Source: an uncultured Eubacteriales bacterium (GTDB lineage Bacteria > Bacillota_A > Clostridia > Christensenellales > Aristaeellaceae). From it: a stretch of DNA of 6,809 nt. The notes under the pieces were generated by a model. The model made no database searches. It was not told the DNA's origin and saw only the letters and a program-made list of their open reading frames with translations. The translations under genes were made by a program, and so were the position numbers. Shown piece by piece: positions 1 to 5,815 of this stretch. How positions within the stretch are numbered: position 1 is the first letter of the stretch; each line of letters opens with the position of its first letter. The stretch lies in the NCBI GenBank assembly GCA_900321945.1, contig ONXY01000079.1, positions 1 through 6,809 of the forward strand, written 5' to 3'.

Positions 1-137
1 AAGCCGGAGAAATTGGTCATGGATTTTCCTTCGTTGAAGGAAAACAGGATCAGGTAGGCGATGGGCAGGTAGATGAACAGCAGCACCAGCACCAGGTAGC
101 CGGAGGTGAAGAACTTGGAGAGATGTCTTTTCTTCAT
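1..137 (-). CDS. potC: PotC-like polyamine ABC transporter permease, N-terminal part, cut by the window edge
   Basis: Reading the minus strand from ATG at 137 gives 45 codons with no stop before the window edge, so only the start of the gene is here. The protein begins MKKRHLSKFF and has one hydrophobic segment at about residues 13-34 (GYLVLVLLFIYLPIAYLILF), followed by SFNEGKS. A positively charged start, a first membrane helix with a LP motif and an S-F-N segment are typical of PotC, the second membrane subunit of the spermidine/putrescine importer. A ribosome site AGGAGGA lies at 145-151, inside the end of the upstream potB gene and 7 bases before the ATG. Only 3 bases separate the two genes, so they are translationally coupled. 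A potD binding-protein gene would be expected further left but is not visible. The PotC call rests on position and this short N-terminus; another PotC-like permease of the same superfamily is possible. Confidence 0.85.
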   Translation of the reverse strand, partial: MKKRHLSKFFTSGYLVLVLLFIYLPIAYLILFSFNEGKSMTNFSG

Positions 138-140
138 TTC

Positions 141-920
141 TCAGTCCTCCTGCGCGCTGCGGTCCATCTTCTTCGTGGCCCACATGGCCGTGATGATGAT
201 CAGGGCCATGATCAGGGAGATGGCGCTGCCGAAGTTCCAGTCCCCGGTCTGCTGGAAGTAAATCTCAATCAGGTTGCCGATCAGCACATAGCTGCCGCCG
301 CCCAGCATCTTCGGGATCACAAAGCTGCTCACCGCGGGCAGGAACACCAGCGTGATGCCGCTGATGATTCCCGGTACGCTCAGGGGCAGCGTCACCTTCA
401 GGAAGGACTTCACGTTGTTGGCCCCCAGGTCGTGGGCGGCCACCAGCAGGTTCGGATCCAGCTTGGCGATGGCCGTGTGGATCTGGATGATCATGAAGGG
501 CAGAAAGTCGTACACCATGCCGATGAACACCTTCAGCTCGCTGGAAAAATCAAAGTTCAGCAGGATGCCGCGCCAGGCGTAGGTCTTCAGCAGCATGTTG
601 ATCCACATGGGCAGGGTCAGCAGCAGAATCATCAGGGTCTGCCGCCGCTCCGGCAGGTTGGCGATGAACAGCGCCGCGGGATAGCCGATCAGGATGCAGA
701 ACACGGTGGTGATCAGCGCGATCCGAAGGCTGGTCCACAGAACCTTCATGAAGTCCGGGTCGCTGAAGAATCTTCCGAAGTTCTCAAACGTGAACTGGAA
801 GGTCAGCATGCTGTTCCCGCCCCGGGTCAGAGCGTACAGCAGGATCATCAGCATGGGCGCCACGATGAAAAACCCGATCCACAGGATGTAGGGGTAGCTC
901 ATCCGAAAGAAAGATTTCAT
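141..920 (-). CDS. potB: PotB-like spermidine/putrescine ABC transporter permease
   Basis: This is one of the two membrane subunits of a polyamine importer and should sit in the cytoplasmic membrane, paired with PotC and powered by PotA. The 259-residue protein has about six hydrophobic segments (roughly residues 11-30, 65-88, 97-113, 133-150, 187-206 and 233-249). The cytoplasmic coupling loop of binding-protein-dependent permeases (the EAA loop) is visible at about 160-182, with [20 protein letters not shown] carrying the conserved Gly, Phe and LPL positions. The length is a little below the roughly 275-285 residues usual for PotB; the shortfall is not in the EAA loop. The ATG at 920 overlaps the potA stop as ATGA (917-920), so its translation is probably coupled to potA; only a weak site (AAGGAAG) precedes it. 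The family is clear. The substrate (polyamine rather than another cationic compound) is inferred from the potA-potB-potC order. Confidence 0.93.
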   Translation of the reverse strand: MKSFFRMSYPYILWIGFFIVAPMLMILLYALTRGGNSMLTFQFTFENFGRFFSDPDFMKVLWTSLRIALITTVFCILIGYPAALFIANLPERRQTLMILLLTLPMWINMLLKTYAWRGILLNFDFSSELKVFIGMVYDFLPFMIIQIHTAIAKLDPNLLVAAHDLGANNVKSFLKVTLPLSVPGIISGITLVFLPAVSSFVIPKMLGGGSYVLIGNLIEIYFQQTGDWNFGSAISLIMALIIITAMWATKKMDRSAQED

Positions 921-2497
921 ACGTCCGCCACTTCCTTACGCATCACATGAATATCCTCGGGATCGAAGTCCAGCCCCACCCGGTCCCCCACCTCGTGCCT
1001 CGCGGTGGTTTCGATCTTGTACTCGCGGCCCCGGGTCGCGAAGGTGATCTCATAGACGCCTTCCTTTACGTTCGCCGGATCGAAGTCGAATTTTACGTCC
1101 GTGATGTCCACCGGGGAATCGTCCTGCAGGTCCCAGGCCTCCGCGCTCGCCCAGGTCTTCAGGTCCGTGGAGATGGCCATGGATTCCTGGATCTCTTCCG
1201 GCGTGATGAAGAAGTCCAGAGCGCTGATGCCGATATTCTTCTGCGTGTCCTCCACGTATTCCGGATGAACGACGTGAACCTTCACCGTCATCTCCGTACC
1301 CTTCTCCGTTCCGAAGGTGATGCTGTAGATGCCGGGCGCCTTCTCGATATTGTGGGTCACCTTCGTCAGGGAGAGATCCCGCTCGTCCTCGTCCCAGGCC
1401 TGCGCGTTGGCGATGGAGATGAAATCCTGATCGGTCATTTCCTTGTTCACCAGGTCGTCCAGATCCACGTAGAAATCGTTGGCGCTGATCTTTTCCCCCG
1501 CCTGCTGGTTGGACTGGTCGTGGGAGCTGACCACGTGCATCTGCACGGTTTTGCTGGTGCCGGTTCTGGTCTCCACCATCAGCTCGTAGTGCACGCCCTT
1601 GAAGATCACGCTCTTCACTTCCCCGCGCATGACGCCGTCCCGGGGCTTCACGATGTCGATGTCCTCGGGGCGGATCAGCACGTCCACCGGCTCGTCCGTC
1701 CGGAATCCGGAATCCACGCACTCAAACACCTTGTCGTCGAAGCGGACCCTGAAATCGGACTTCATGACGCCCTCGACGATGTTGCTCTCGCCGATGAACC
1801 GGGCCACGTAGGCGTTGACGGGCTCGTTGTAGATTTCCAGCGGCGTCCCGATCTGCTCGATCTCCCCGGCGTTCATGACCACGATCTTGTCGCTCATGGT
1901 CAGAGCTTCCTCCTGATCGTGGGTCACGTAGATGAAGGTGATGCCCTCCTCCTGCTGGATCCGCTTCAGCTCCCGCTGCATCTCCTTCCGCAGCTTGAGG
2001 TCCAGCGCTCCCAGAGGCTCGTCCAGCAGCAGCACGTTGGGCTCGTTCACCAGCGCGCGGGCGATGGCCACACGCTGCTGCTGTCCGCCGCTGAGCTTCG
2101 TCACGCGGCGTTTTTCGTATCCTTCCAGGTTCACCAGGCTCAGCATCCTGGTCACCTTCTGCCGGATGATATCCTCCCCCGTTTTCTTGATCCGGAGGCC
2201 GAAGGCGATGTTCTCGTACACGTTCAGGTGCGGGAAAAGCGCGTAGCGCTGGAACACGGTATTGATTTCCCTTTTGTAGGGAGGAACCTTGTCGATGCAC
2301 TCCCCGTCGAAAATCACGGTTCCCTCGTCCTGTTCCAGGAACCCGCCGAGAATGCGGAGCAGCGTCGTCTTGCCGCAGCCGGAAGGGCCCAGAAGCGTAA
2401 CGAATTCGTTTTCGTAAATGTTCAGGTTGACGCCCTTCAGCACGACCTGACCGTCGAAGCTCTTGACGATGTTCCGGAACTCAATCAGCTTTCTCAT
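917..2497 (-). CDS. potA: PotA-like polyamine ABC transporter ATPase with a tandem Ig-like insertion in its TOBE domain
   Basis: This is the cytoplasmic ATPase that powers the PotB/PotC importer. Residues 1-235 form a normal ABC domain with every catalytic motif intact: Walker A GPSGCGKT (37-44), Q-loop Gln83, signature LSGGQ (135-139), Walker B LLLDE (156-160), D-loop ALD (164-166) and switch His193. A C-terminal regulatory region follows (IRPEDIDI at 275-282). TOBE-type sequence starts at 291 ([19 protein letters not shown]) and finishes at 490-520 (REYKIETT to PEDIHVMRK). The two TOBE pieces are separated by about 178 residues (311-488) that a usual PotA of about 350 residues lacks; removing them leaves 348. 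The insert is acidic and holds two diverged repeats that share ISAxDF (337, 424), AxAWD (365, 452) and GxYxITFxT (389, 480), resembling Ig-like modules of Gram-positive surface proteins. The reading frame is open throughout. A ribosome site GGGAGG lies 8 bases before the ATG at 2497. Confidence 0.94.
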   Translation of the reverse strand: MRKLIEFRNIVKSFDGQVVLKGVNLNIYENEFVTLLGPSGCGKTTLLRILGGFLEQDEGTVIFDGECIDKVPPYKREINTVFQRYALFPHLNVYENIAFGLRIKKTGEDIIRQKVTRMLSLVNLEGYEKRRVTKLSGGQQQRVAIARALVNEPNVLLLDEPLGALDLKLRKEMQRELKRIQQEEGITFIYVTHDQEEALTMSDKIVVMNAGEIEQIGTPLEIYNEPVNAYVARFIGESNIVEGVMKSDFRVRFDDKVFECVDSGFRTDEPVDVLIRPEDIDIVKPRDGVMRGEVKSVIFKGVHYELMVETRTGTSKTVQMHVVSSHDQSNQQAGEKISANDFYVDLDDLVNKEMTDQDFISIANAQAWDEDERDLSLTKVTHNIEKAPGIYSITFGTEKGTEMTVKVHVVHPEYVEDTQKNIGISALDFFITPEEIQESMAISTDLKTWASAEAWDLQDDSPVDITDVKFDFDPANVKEGVYEITFATRGREYKIETTARHEVGDRVGLDFDPEDIHVMRKEVADV

Positions 2498-2515
2498 CCT
2501 TTTACCCTCCCGGAC

Positions 2516-3058
2516 TTAAAATGACGGCGGATTGGACACCCACAGGACCCTTGCCCGGCTTTTTCCGGCATTCTCCAGCCAGTGCTCCTCCCGGGGATGA
2601 ACGCAGAAGCTGCATCCGCTGCGGACCCGCGCCTTTTGGCCTCCCTGCACCAGATAAACGCTCCCGGCGAGCACGTACCCGAACTCCTCCCCTTCGTGAG
2701 GCGGCATGACGACGCTCTTTCCGCCCTCGGCCATCTCCAGCAGGATCGGCTCCATGGCGTTTTTCTGCGCGTCCGGGATCAGCCAGGTGATGGATCCCTT
2801 CAGCGCCTCCCCGTCCTCCTTGACGAACATCTCGTCCGGCGTGAAGACCGATTTCTCGGCGCCTTTCTCGTTGAAAAACTCCGGCAGCGAGGTTCCCAGG
2901 CACTCCAGCAGATCCATCAGCGTCGCGATGGACGGCGAGGAAAGGTTCCTTTCCAGCTGGCTGATGAATCCCTTGCTCAGTTCGCACCGGTCCGCCAGCT
3001 CCTCCTGCGTCAGGCCCCTCTGAATACGCAGGGACCGGATCTTCTTTCCGATATCCAC
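2516..3058 (-). CDS. XRE-family transcriptional regulator with C-terminal cupin domain, probable regulator of the pot operon
   Basis: The 180-residue protein has a helix-turn-helix at about residues 5-60, including LTQEELADRCELSKGFISQL and the following SSPSIATLMDL. A cupin fold spans about 105-176 and keeps HEGEEFGYVLAG (121-132) and HPREEHW (154-160), which supply likely metal or ligand residues His121, Glu124 and His159. This two-domain layout is that of PuuR-like small-molecule regulators, which often sit first in polyamine or amino-acid uptake operons. The start is GTG at 3058, supported by a GGGGGGAG ribosome site 6 bases upstream; translation from there gives the conserved MDIGKKIRSLR start. 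The gene ends 18 bases before potA on the same strand, so it is the first gene of the operon and is probably autoregulated. Two palindromes lie just upstream (3100-3120, 3134-3156). The ligand is unknown; a polyamine is a guess from context. Confidence 0.92.
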   Translation of the reverse strand: MDIGKKIRSLRIQRGLTQEELADRCELSKGFISQLERNLSSPSIATLMDLLECLGTSLPEFFNEKGAEKSVFTPDEMFVKEDGEALKGSITWLIPDAQKNAMEPILLEMAEGGKSVVMPPHEGEEFGYVLAGSVYLVQGGQKARVRSGCSFCVHPREEHWLENAGKSRARVLWVSNPPSF

Positions 3059-3099
3059 GCGGTGCTCCCCCCTTTATCCGTCCGCCGGTCCGCCCGGCC

Positions 3100-3120
3100 G
3101 GGTTTATTTTCCCTAAACCC
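3100..3120 (-). promoter_or_regulatory. Candidate operator 2, palindrome GGGTTTA-N7-TAAACCC
   Basis: A 21-bp perfect-arm inverted repeat (7-base arms, 7-base centre) lies in the leader of the XRE-cupin gene, 42 bp upstream of its GTG. It shares the core GTTTA-N7-TAAAC with the palindrome at 3134-3156, and the centres are 35 bp apart. Two copies with the same half-site and spacer length in front of a helix-turn-helix gene suggest binding sites for that dimeric regulator. As RNA either copy could also fold into a small hairpin. Confidence 0.6.
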
Positions 3121-3133
3121 CGGGTTTTCTGCG

Positions 3134-3156
3134 GAAGTTTAGGAAAAATAAACTTC
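3134..3156 (-). promoter_or_regulatory. Candidate operator 1, palindrome GAAGTTTA-N7-TAAACTTC
   Basis: A 23-bp inverted repeat with perfect 8-base arms around a 7-base centre. It lies just downstream of the predicted start of transcription of the regulator-pot operon (about 3162), where a bound protein would block promoter clearance. It shares the core half-site GTTTA and the 7-base centre with the second palindrome at 3100-3120. The centre sequence is close to the reverse complement of the other one, so the two sites also pair with each other over 17 bases with one mismatch. Confidence 0.65.
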
Positions 3157-3168
3157 AAAACGGATGTT

Positions 3169-3197
3169 ATTAAACCACAGTTCCCCTCCCCTGTCAA
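3169..3197 (-). promoter_or_regulatory. Sigma-A promoter of the regulator-potABC operon
   Basis: On the minus strand there is a consensus -35 box TTGACA (3192-3197), a 17-base spacer and a -10 box TTTAAT (3169-3174, 5 of 6 consensus). Transcription should start near 3162, giving a leader of about 100 bases that contains both palindromes. The promoter is about 60 bp from the divergent thrH promoter, measured between -35 boxes. Confidence 0.75.
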
Positions 3198-3254
3198 TGT
3201 GCTTTTGGAAAAAACATCTTTTGCGCCGTCGGGATCCCGGAAGGCTTTTTTCGT

Positions 3255-3283
3255 TTGACCTTCCACCCCTTTCGTACTATAAT
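3255..3283 (+). promoter_or_regulatory. Sigma-A promoter of thrH-trpS
   Basis: TTGACC (3255-3260), a 17-base spacer and a perfect TATAAT (3278-3283) lie on the plus strand. Transcription should begin near 3290, leaving a leader of about 40 bases before the thrH ATG, with a small palindrome CTCCGCGGAG at 3300-3309. The leader is too short for a T-box or other large riboswitch. Confidence 0.85.
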
Positions 3284-3328
3284 GGTCGGCGGTATCCATC
3301 TCCGCGGAGCGGAAAAGGAGGAAAAGGG

Positions 3329-3928
3329 ATGAATATTGTCTGTCTGGATCTGGAAGGCGTTCTGGTTCCCGAAATCTGGATCGCTTTCTCTGAAGCGTCC
3401 GGGATTCCGGAGCTGCGGCGCACCACCCGGGACGAGCCGGATTACGCGAAGCTCATGAACTTCCGTATGAAGATTCTCCGGGAGCACGGCCTGGGACTGA
3501 AGGAAATCCAGGAAACCATCGCGAAAATCGATCCGATGCCCGGCGCGCGGGAATTTCTGGACGAGCTCCGCGCCTGCACGCAGGTGCTGATTCTCAGCGA
3601 TACCTTCACCCAGTTCGCGACGCCGCTGATGAAAAAGCTCGGCTGGCCCACCCTTTTCTGCAACGAGCTGGAAATCGCTCCGGACGGCAGCGTCTCCGGT
3701 TTCCGCATGCGGTGCGAGCAGTCAAAGCTGAGTACGGTCCGCGCTCTCCAGTCCGTGGGCTTTGAGACCATCGCCGTCGGCGACAGTTTCAACGACCTGG
3801 GAATGATTCAGGCCGGGAAAAAGGGCTTCCTCTTCCGTACCACCGATCAGATCCGCAGGGATTATCCGGATCTTCCCGCCTTCGAGGAATACGGCGATCT
3901 GCTGAACGCCATCCGGGCGGCATTATAA
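3329..3928 (+). CDS. thrH: ThrH-like HAD phosphatase (phosphoserine phosphatase / homoserine phosphotransferase)
   Basis: The 199-residue protein belongs to the haloacid dehalogenase superfamily and closely follows the pattern of bacterial ThrH, which dephosphorylates phosphoserine and can transfer the phosphate to homoserine. Visible motifs are motif I with DLEGVLVPE at the very start (nucleophile Asp7; Glu9 in place of the usual second Asp, as in ThrH), motif II LILSDT (Ser90, Asp91), motif III Lys133, and motif IV GDSFND (151-156). The length matches the roughly 205 residues of the family. The ATG at 3329 is chosen because it follows a strong AGGAGG site (3316-3321), yields the conserved N-terminus, and lies downstream of the promoter; an in-frame start at 3164 would fall upstream of that promoter. 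trpS follows after 33 bases on the same transcript. The exact physiological reaction, serine synthesis or threonine salvage, is not decided by sequence. Confidence 0.9.
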   Translation: MNIVCLDLEGVLVPEIWIAFSEASGIPELRRTTRDEPDYAKLMNFRMKILREHGLGLKEIQETIAKIDPMPGAREFLDELRACTQVLILSDTFTQFATPLMKKLGWPTLFCNELEIAPDGSVSGFRMRCEQSKLSTVRALQSVGFETIAVGDSFNDLGMIQAGKKGFLFRTTDQIRRDYPDLPAFEEYGDLLNAIRAAL

Positions 3929-3940
3929 AGGCATTATAAA
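3919..3940 (+). repeat. 11-bp perfect tandem repeat GGCATTATAAA x2 across the thrH stop codon
   Basis: Two adjoining copies of GGCATTATAAA occupy 3919-3929 and 3930-3940. The first copy holds the last thrH codons and its TAA stop (3926-3928); the second adds 11 bases to the space before trpS. The second copy keeps a TATAAA that could act as a weak -10 box for trpS, but no convincing -35 box is seen at the right distance. Confidence 0.8.
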
Positions 3941-3961
3941 TAAGAAGGAGTCTGTAACGAA

Positions 3962-4978
3962 ATGGAACAGCAGGCAGAACGCAAAAAAACGATTTTCTCC
4001 GGCATCCAGCCCAGCGGCACCCTGACCATCGGGAATTATATCGGCGCCCTCCGGCATTTCCCCGAACTGCAGGACGCGTATAACTGCATCTACTGCATCG
4101 TGGATGAGCACGCGATCACGGTCCGCCAGACGCCCGCCGATCTCCGCCGCCGCTGCCTGGAACTGGCCGCGATCTATCTGGCCAGCGGACTGGATCCCGA
4201 AAAGTGCATCATCTACTGCCAGAGCCATGTCAGCGCGCATGCGGAGCTGGCCTGGATTCTGAACTGCTTCACCTATATGGGCGAACTTCAGCGCATGACC
4301 CAGTTCAAGGATAAATCCGCCAGGCACGCGGACAACATCAACGCCGGGCTCTTCACCTACCCCGTCCTGATGGCCGCGGACATTCTGCTGTATCAGACGG
4401 ACGCGGTGCCCGTCGGCGCGGATCAGAAGCAGCATCTGGAAATCACCCGGGATATCGCTCAGCGCTTCAACGCGGTGTACGGCGACGTCTTCACCGTCCC
4501 GGAGCCGCTGATCACCAAGGTGGGCGGCCGGGTCATGAGCCTGCAGGATCCGACCCGGAAAATGAGCAAGAGCGATCCGGAGGACTGCTTCATCTCCCTG
4601 CTGGACGATCCGGATACCGTCCGCCGCAAGATCCGCCGCGCCGTGACGGACTCCGACGGCGAAATCCGCTACGATCCGGAGCAGAAGCCCGGCGTCAGCA
4701 ATCTGCTCAGCATCATGACCGCCCTGACCGGCGAGAGCATGGACGACCTCTGCGCCGAAATGGCCGGAAAGGGCTACGGCGATCTGAAAGCCCGCACCGC
4801 CGACGCCGTCATCGCCGCGCTGGATCCCCTGCAGGCGGAATACAGGCGGCTCATCGCCGATAAGCAGTTCCTGCTGGATACGCTGCTGTCCGGTGCGGAA
4901 AGGGCCGGCTTCCTCGCGGTGAAGACGCTCCGCAAGGTGCAGAAGAAAATCGGCTTCGCTCCCCGCAGCCTGAAATAA
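3962..4978 (+). CDS. trpS: Tryptophanyl-tRNA synthetase
   Basis: This class I aminoacyl-tRNA synthetase attaches tryptophan to tRNA-Trp in the cytoplasm, using ATP. The 338-residue protein is of the normal bacterial size. It shows the N-terminal [19 protein letters not shown] (12-30), in which TIGN is the family's form of the HIGH motif, then [21 protein letters not shown] (138-158) and the KMSKS loop at 200-204 within RKMSKSDP. The C-terminal helical region (about 220-338) is the anticodon-binding part. The ATG at 3962 follows a GAAGGAG site (3944-3950) by 11 bases and gives a short charged tail before the conserved core. It lies 33 bases after thrH on the same strand and probably shares its promoter. 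Unlike many Firmicute trpS genes it has no T-box leader. Nothing in the gene appears damaged. Confidence 0.97.
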   Translation: MEQQAERKKTIFSGIQPSGTLTIGNYIGALRHFPELQDAYNCIYCIVDEHAITVRQTPADLRRRCLELAAIYLASGLDPEKCIIYCQSHVSAHAELAWILNCFTYMGELQRMTQFKDKSARHADNINAGLFTYPVLMAADILLYQTDAVPVGADQKQHLEITRDIAQRFNAVYGDVFTVPEPLITKVGGRVMSLQDPTRKMSKSDPEDCFISLLDDPDTVRRKIRRAVTDSDGEIRYDPEQKPGVSNLLSIMTALTGESMDDLCAEMAGKGYGDLKARTADAVIAALDPLQAEYRRLIADKQFLLDTLLSGAERAGFLAVKTLRKVQKKIGFAPRSLK

Positions 4979-4999
4979 GCCCCGCGTTTCAGCTCTTAT

Positions 5000-5055
5000 C
5001 CGGGATAGAAAAAACTTCCGCTCTCCTTCGGGACGGCGGAAGTTTTTTATCCCGG
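5000..5055 (+). terminator. Rho-independent terminator after trpS, UUCG-capped, possibly bidirectional
   Basis: The 13-base arm AAAAAACTTCCGC (5009-5021) pairs with GCGGAAGTTTTTT (5036-5048). An outer CCGGGAT/ATCCCGG pair (5000-5006 and 5049-5055) extends the stem, leaving a 2-base bulge. The apex folds into TCC-TTCG-GGA, a stable UUCG tetraloop. A run of six T on the plus strand ends the trpS transcript; the matching A run would provide a U run on the other strand, although no gene on that strand needs it here. Confidence 0.9.
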
Positions 5056-5074
5056 CTCCTTCCGGATCTCTTGT

Positions 5075-5087
5075 AATTGTAACAATT
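5075..5087. repeat. 13-bp palindrome AATTGT-A-ACAATT upstream of the SH3-gene promoter
   Basis: Perfect 6-base arms around a single central base lie about 23 bases upstream of the proposed -35 box (5110-5115). The location would suit an activator or repressor site, but AT-rich palindromes of this size also occur by chance and no second copy is seen in the window. Confidence 0.4.
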
Positions 5088-5109
5088 GAAACACCTCTGA
5101 AATATTTTC

Positions 5110-5138
5110 TTGCTTTTTTCTTCCCGATATCTTAATAT
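5110..5138 (+). promoter_or_regulatory. Probable promoter of the SH3/exported-protein unit
   Basis: TTGCTT (5110-5115), 17 bases and TAATAT (5133-5138) form a plausible sigma-A promoter in an AT-rich stretch between the trpS terminator and the SH3 gene. The -35 box is weak. The predicted start near 5145 would put the 5144-5164 hairpin at the very 5' end of the mRNA. Confidence 0.5.
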
Positions 5139-5143
5139 TTTTA

Positions 5144-5164
5144 CGGACGGCATGACGCCGTCCG
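5144..5164 (+). promoter_or_regulatory. Leader hairpin just upstream of the SH3 gene's ribosome site
   Basis: A perfect 8-base stem CGGACGGC/GCCGTCCG with the 5-base loop ATGAC ends 6 bases before the AGGAGG (5171-5176). No T run follows, so it is not an intrinsic terminator. At the 5' end of the transcript it could protect the mRNA from decay or affect ribosome access. Confidence 0.55.
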
Positions 5165-5184
5165 GTGAAAAGGAGGGTTGAACC

Positions 5185-5781
5185 ATGATCAGAAGAATCC
5201 TGACTCTGACGGCAGCCGCGGCGCTGCTGATCGGCTTGCTGCTTCCCGCCGTTTCCCTGGCGGGTACCGAAATGTACGTCTATACCACCAACGGCAAGGG
5301 GCTGAACTGCCGGACCGAGCCTTATGTCGGCGACAACATCATCAAATCCATACCCTACGGCACAAAAGTCTATGTGGAATACCATCTCGGAAACGGCTGG
5401 AGCTGTATCAGATGGAGCGGCGCGTACAGCGTCGCCTACGTGCAGAGCCGTTTTCTGGTGAGCTACCAGCCCTCGACGGGCCCGGTAACCCCGATCCCTT
5501 CGGGAACCGTCACGGACAACGCGTCCACCGTGGCCGAGCTCAACGTCATTTTCAAGACCTACCGGCGCGTGGCCAACCCCTACTACGTCACGGCCCGCCC
5601 CGTCCGGGCCAGCGGATGGGTCAACCTGCGTTTCGCTCCCACCAAGCAGGCGGAGGTGATTTCCACCCACAGGGATAACGACCGTCTGATCGTGATCGCC
5701 GAGCTGGCCGGCTGGTACCAGGTGGAAGACCCGGATACCGGCGCGGTCGGATACATGGTTTCCCAGTATGTTTCCCGGTAA
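5185..5781 (+). CDS. Exported protein with two SH3-type domains
   Basis: The 198-residue protein starts with a signal peptide (MIRRILTLTAAAALLIGLLL, then PAVSLA), with likely cleavage after Ala26, and no lipobox, LPXTG anchor or later membrane helix. Two bacterial SH3-type modules follow. The first is at about 30-93, with GLNCRTEPYVGDNIIKSIPYGTKV and GWSCIRW. The second is at about 134-198, with GWVNLRFAPTKQAEVISTHRDN, then GWYQVED and GYMVSQYV. Such modules usually bind cell-wall peptides or glycan, so a role at the cell wall is likely, but no enzymatic domain is present. The linker (about 94-133) is Pro/Ser/Thr-rich at its start. The ATG at 5185 lies 8 bases after AGGAGG. The next gene begins 34 bases downstream on the same strand, so the two exported proteins are probably made together. 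The specific function is unknown. Confidence 0.88.
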   Translation: MIRRILTLTAAAALLIGLLLPAVSLAGTEMYVYTTNGKGLNCRTEPYVGDNIIKSIPYGTKVYVEYHLGNGWSCIRWSGAYSVAYVQSRFLVSYQPSTGPVTPIPSGTVTDNASTVAELNVIFKTYRRVANPYYVTARPVRASGWVNLRFAPTKQAEVISTHRDNDRLIVIAELAGWYQVEDPDTGAVGYMVSQYVSR

Positions 5782-5815
5782 TGTCACAGACGAGCAATAA
5801 AGGAGGTTGAATTTC

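Noticed and set aside
947..2524. A 525-codon open frame on the plus strand opposite potA
   Set aside because: It is an exact antisense mirror of potA, rich in His, Val, Leu and Asp as expected from reading a GC-rich gene backwards, with no ribosome site or recognisable domain.
3225..3251. Palindrome CGGGATCCCG followed by a T run, as a possible terminator upstream of thrH
   Set aside because: Only three or four pairs form around a 4-base loop and the flanks mismatch; no plus-strand gene upstream needs a terminator here.
2502..3299. A 265-codon frame on the minus strand overlapping the XRE-cupin gene
   Set aside because: It is a shifted frame over a gene with a clear domain match; its product is Gly/Arg-rich without motifs, and it would begin upstream of the pot promoter.
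3164..3328. N-terminal extension of thrH giving a 254-residue protein
   Set aside because: The extension lies mostly upstream of the TTGACC/TATAAT promoter, overlaps the divergent promoter, and would precede the conserved ThrH N-terminus; the ATG at 3329 has a strong AGGAGG site.
3923..4435. 170-codon minus-strand frame opposite trpS
   Set aside because: It is an antisense shadow of trpS without a ribosome site or family resemblance.
5807..5815. Earlier TTG start for the second exported protein
   Set aside because: The TTG directly touches the AGGAGG ribosome site; the ATG at 5816 has normal 9-base spacing and gives a standard signal peptide.
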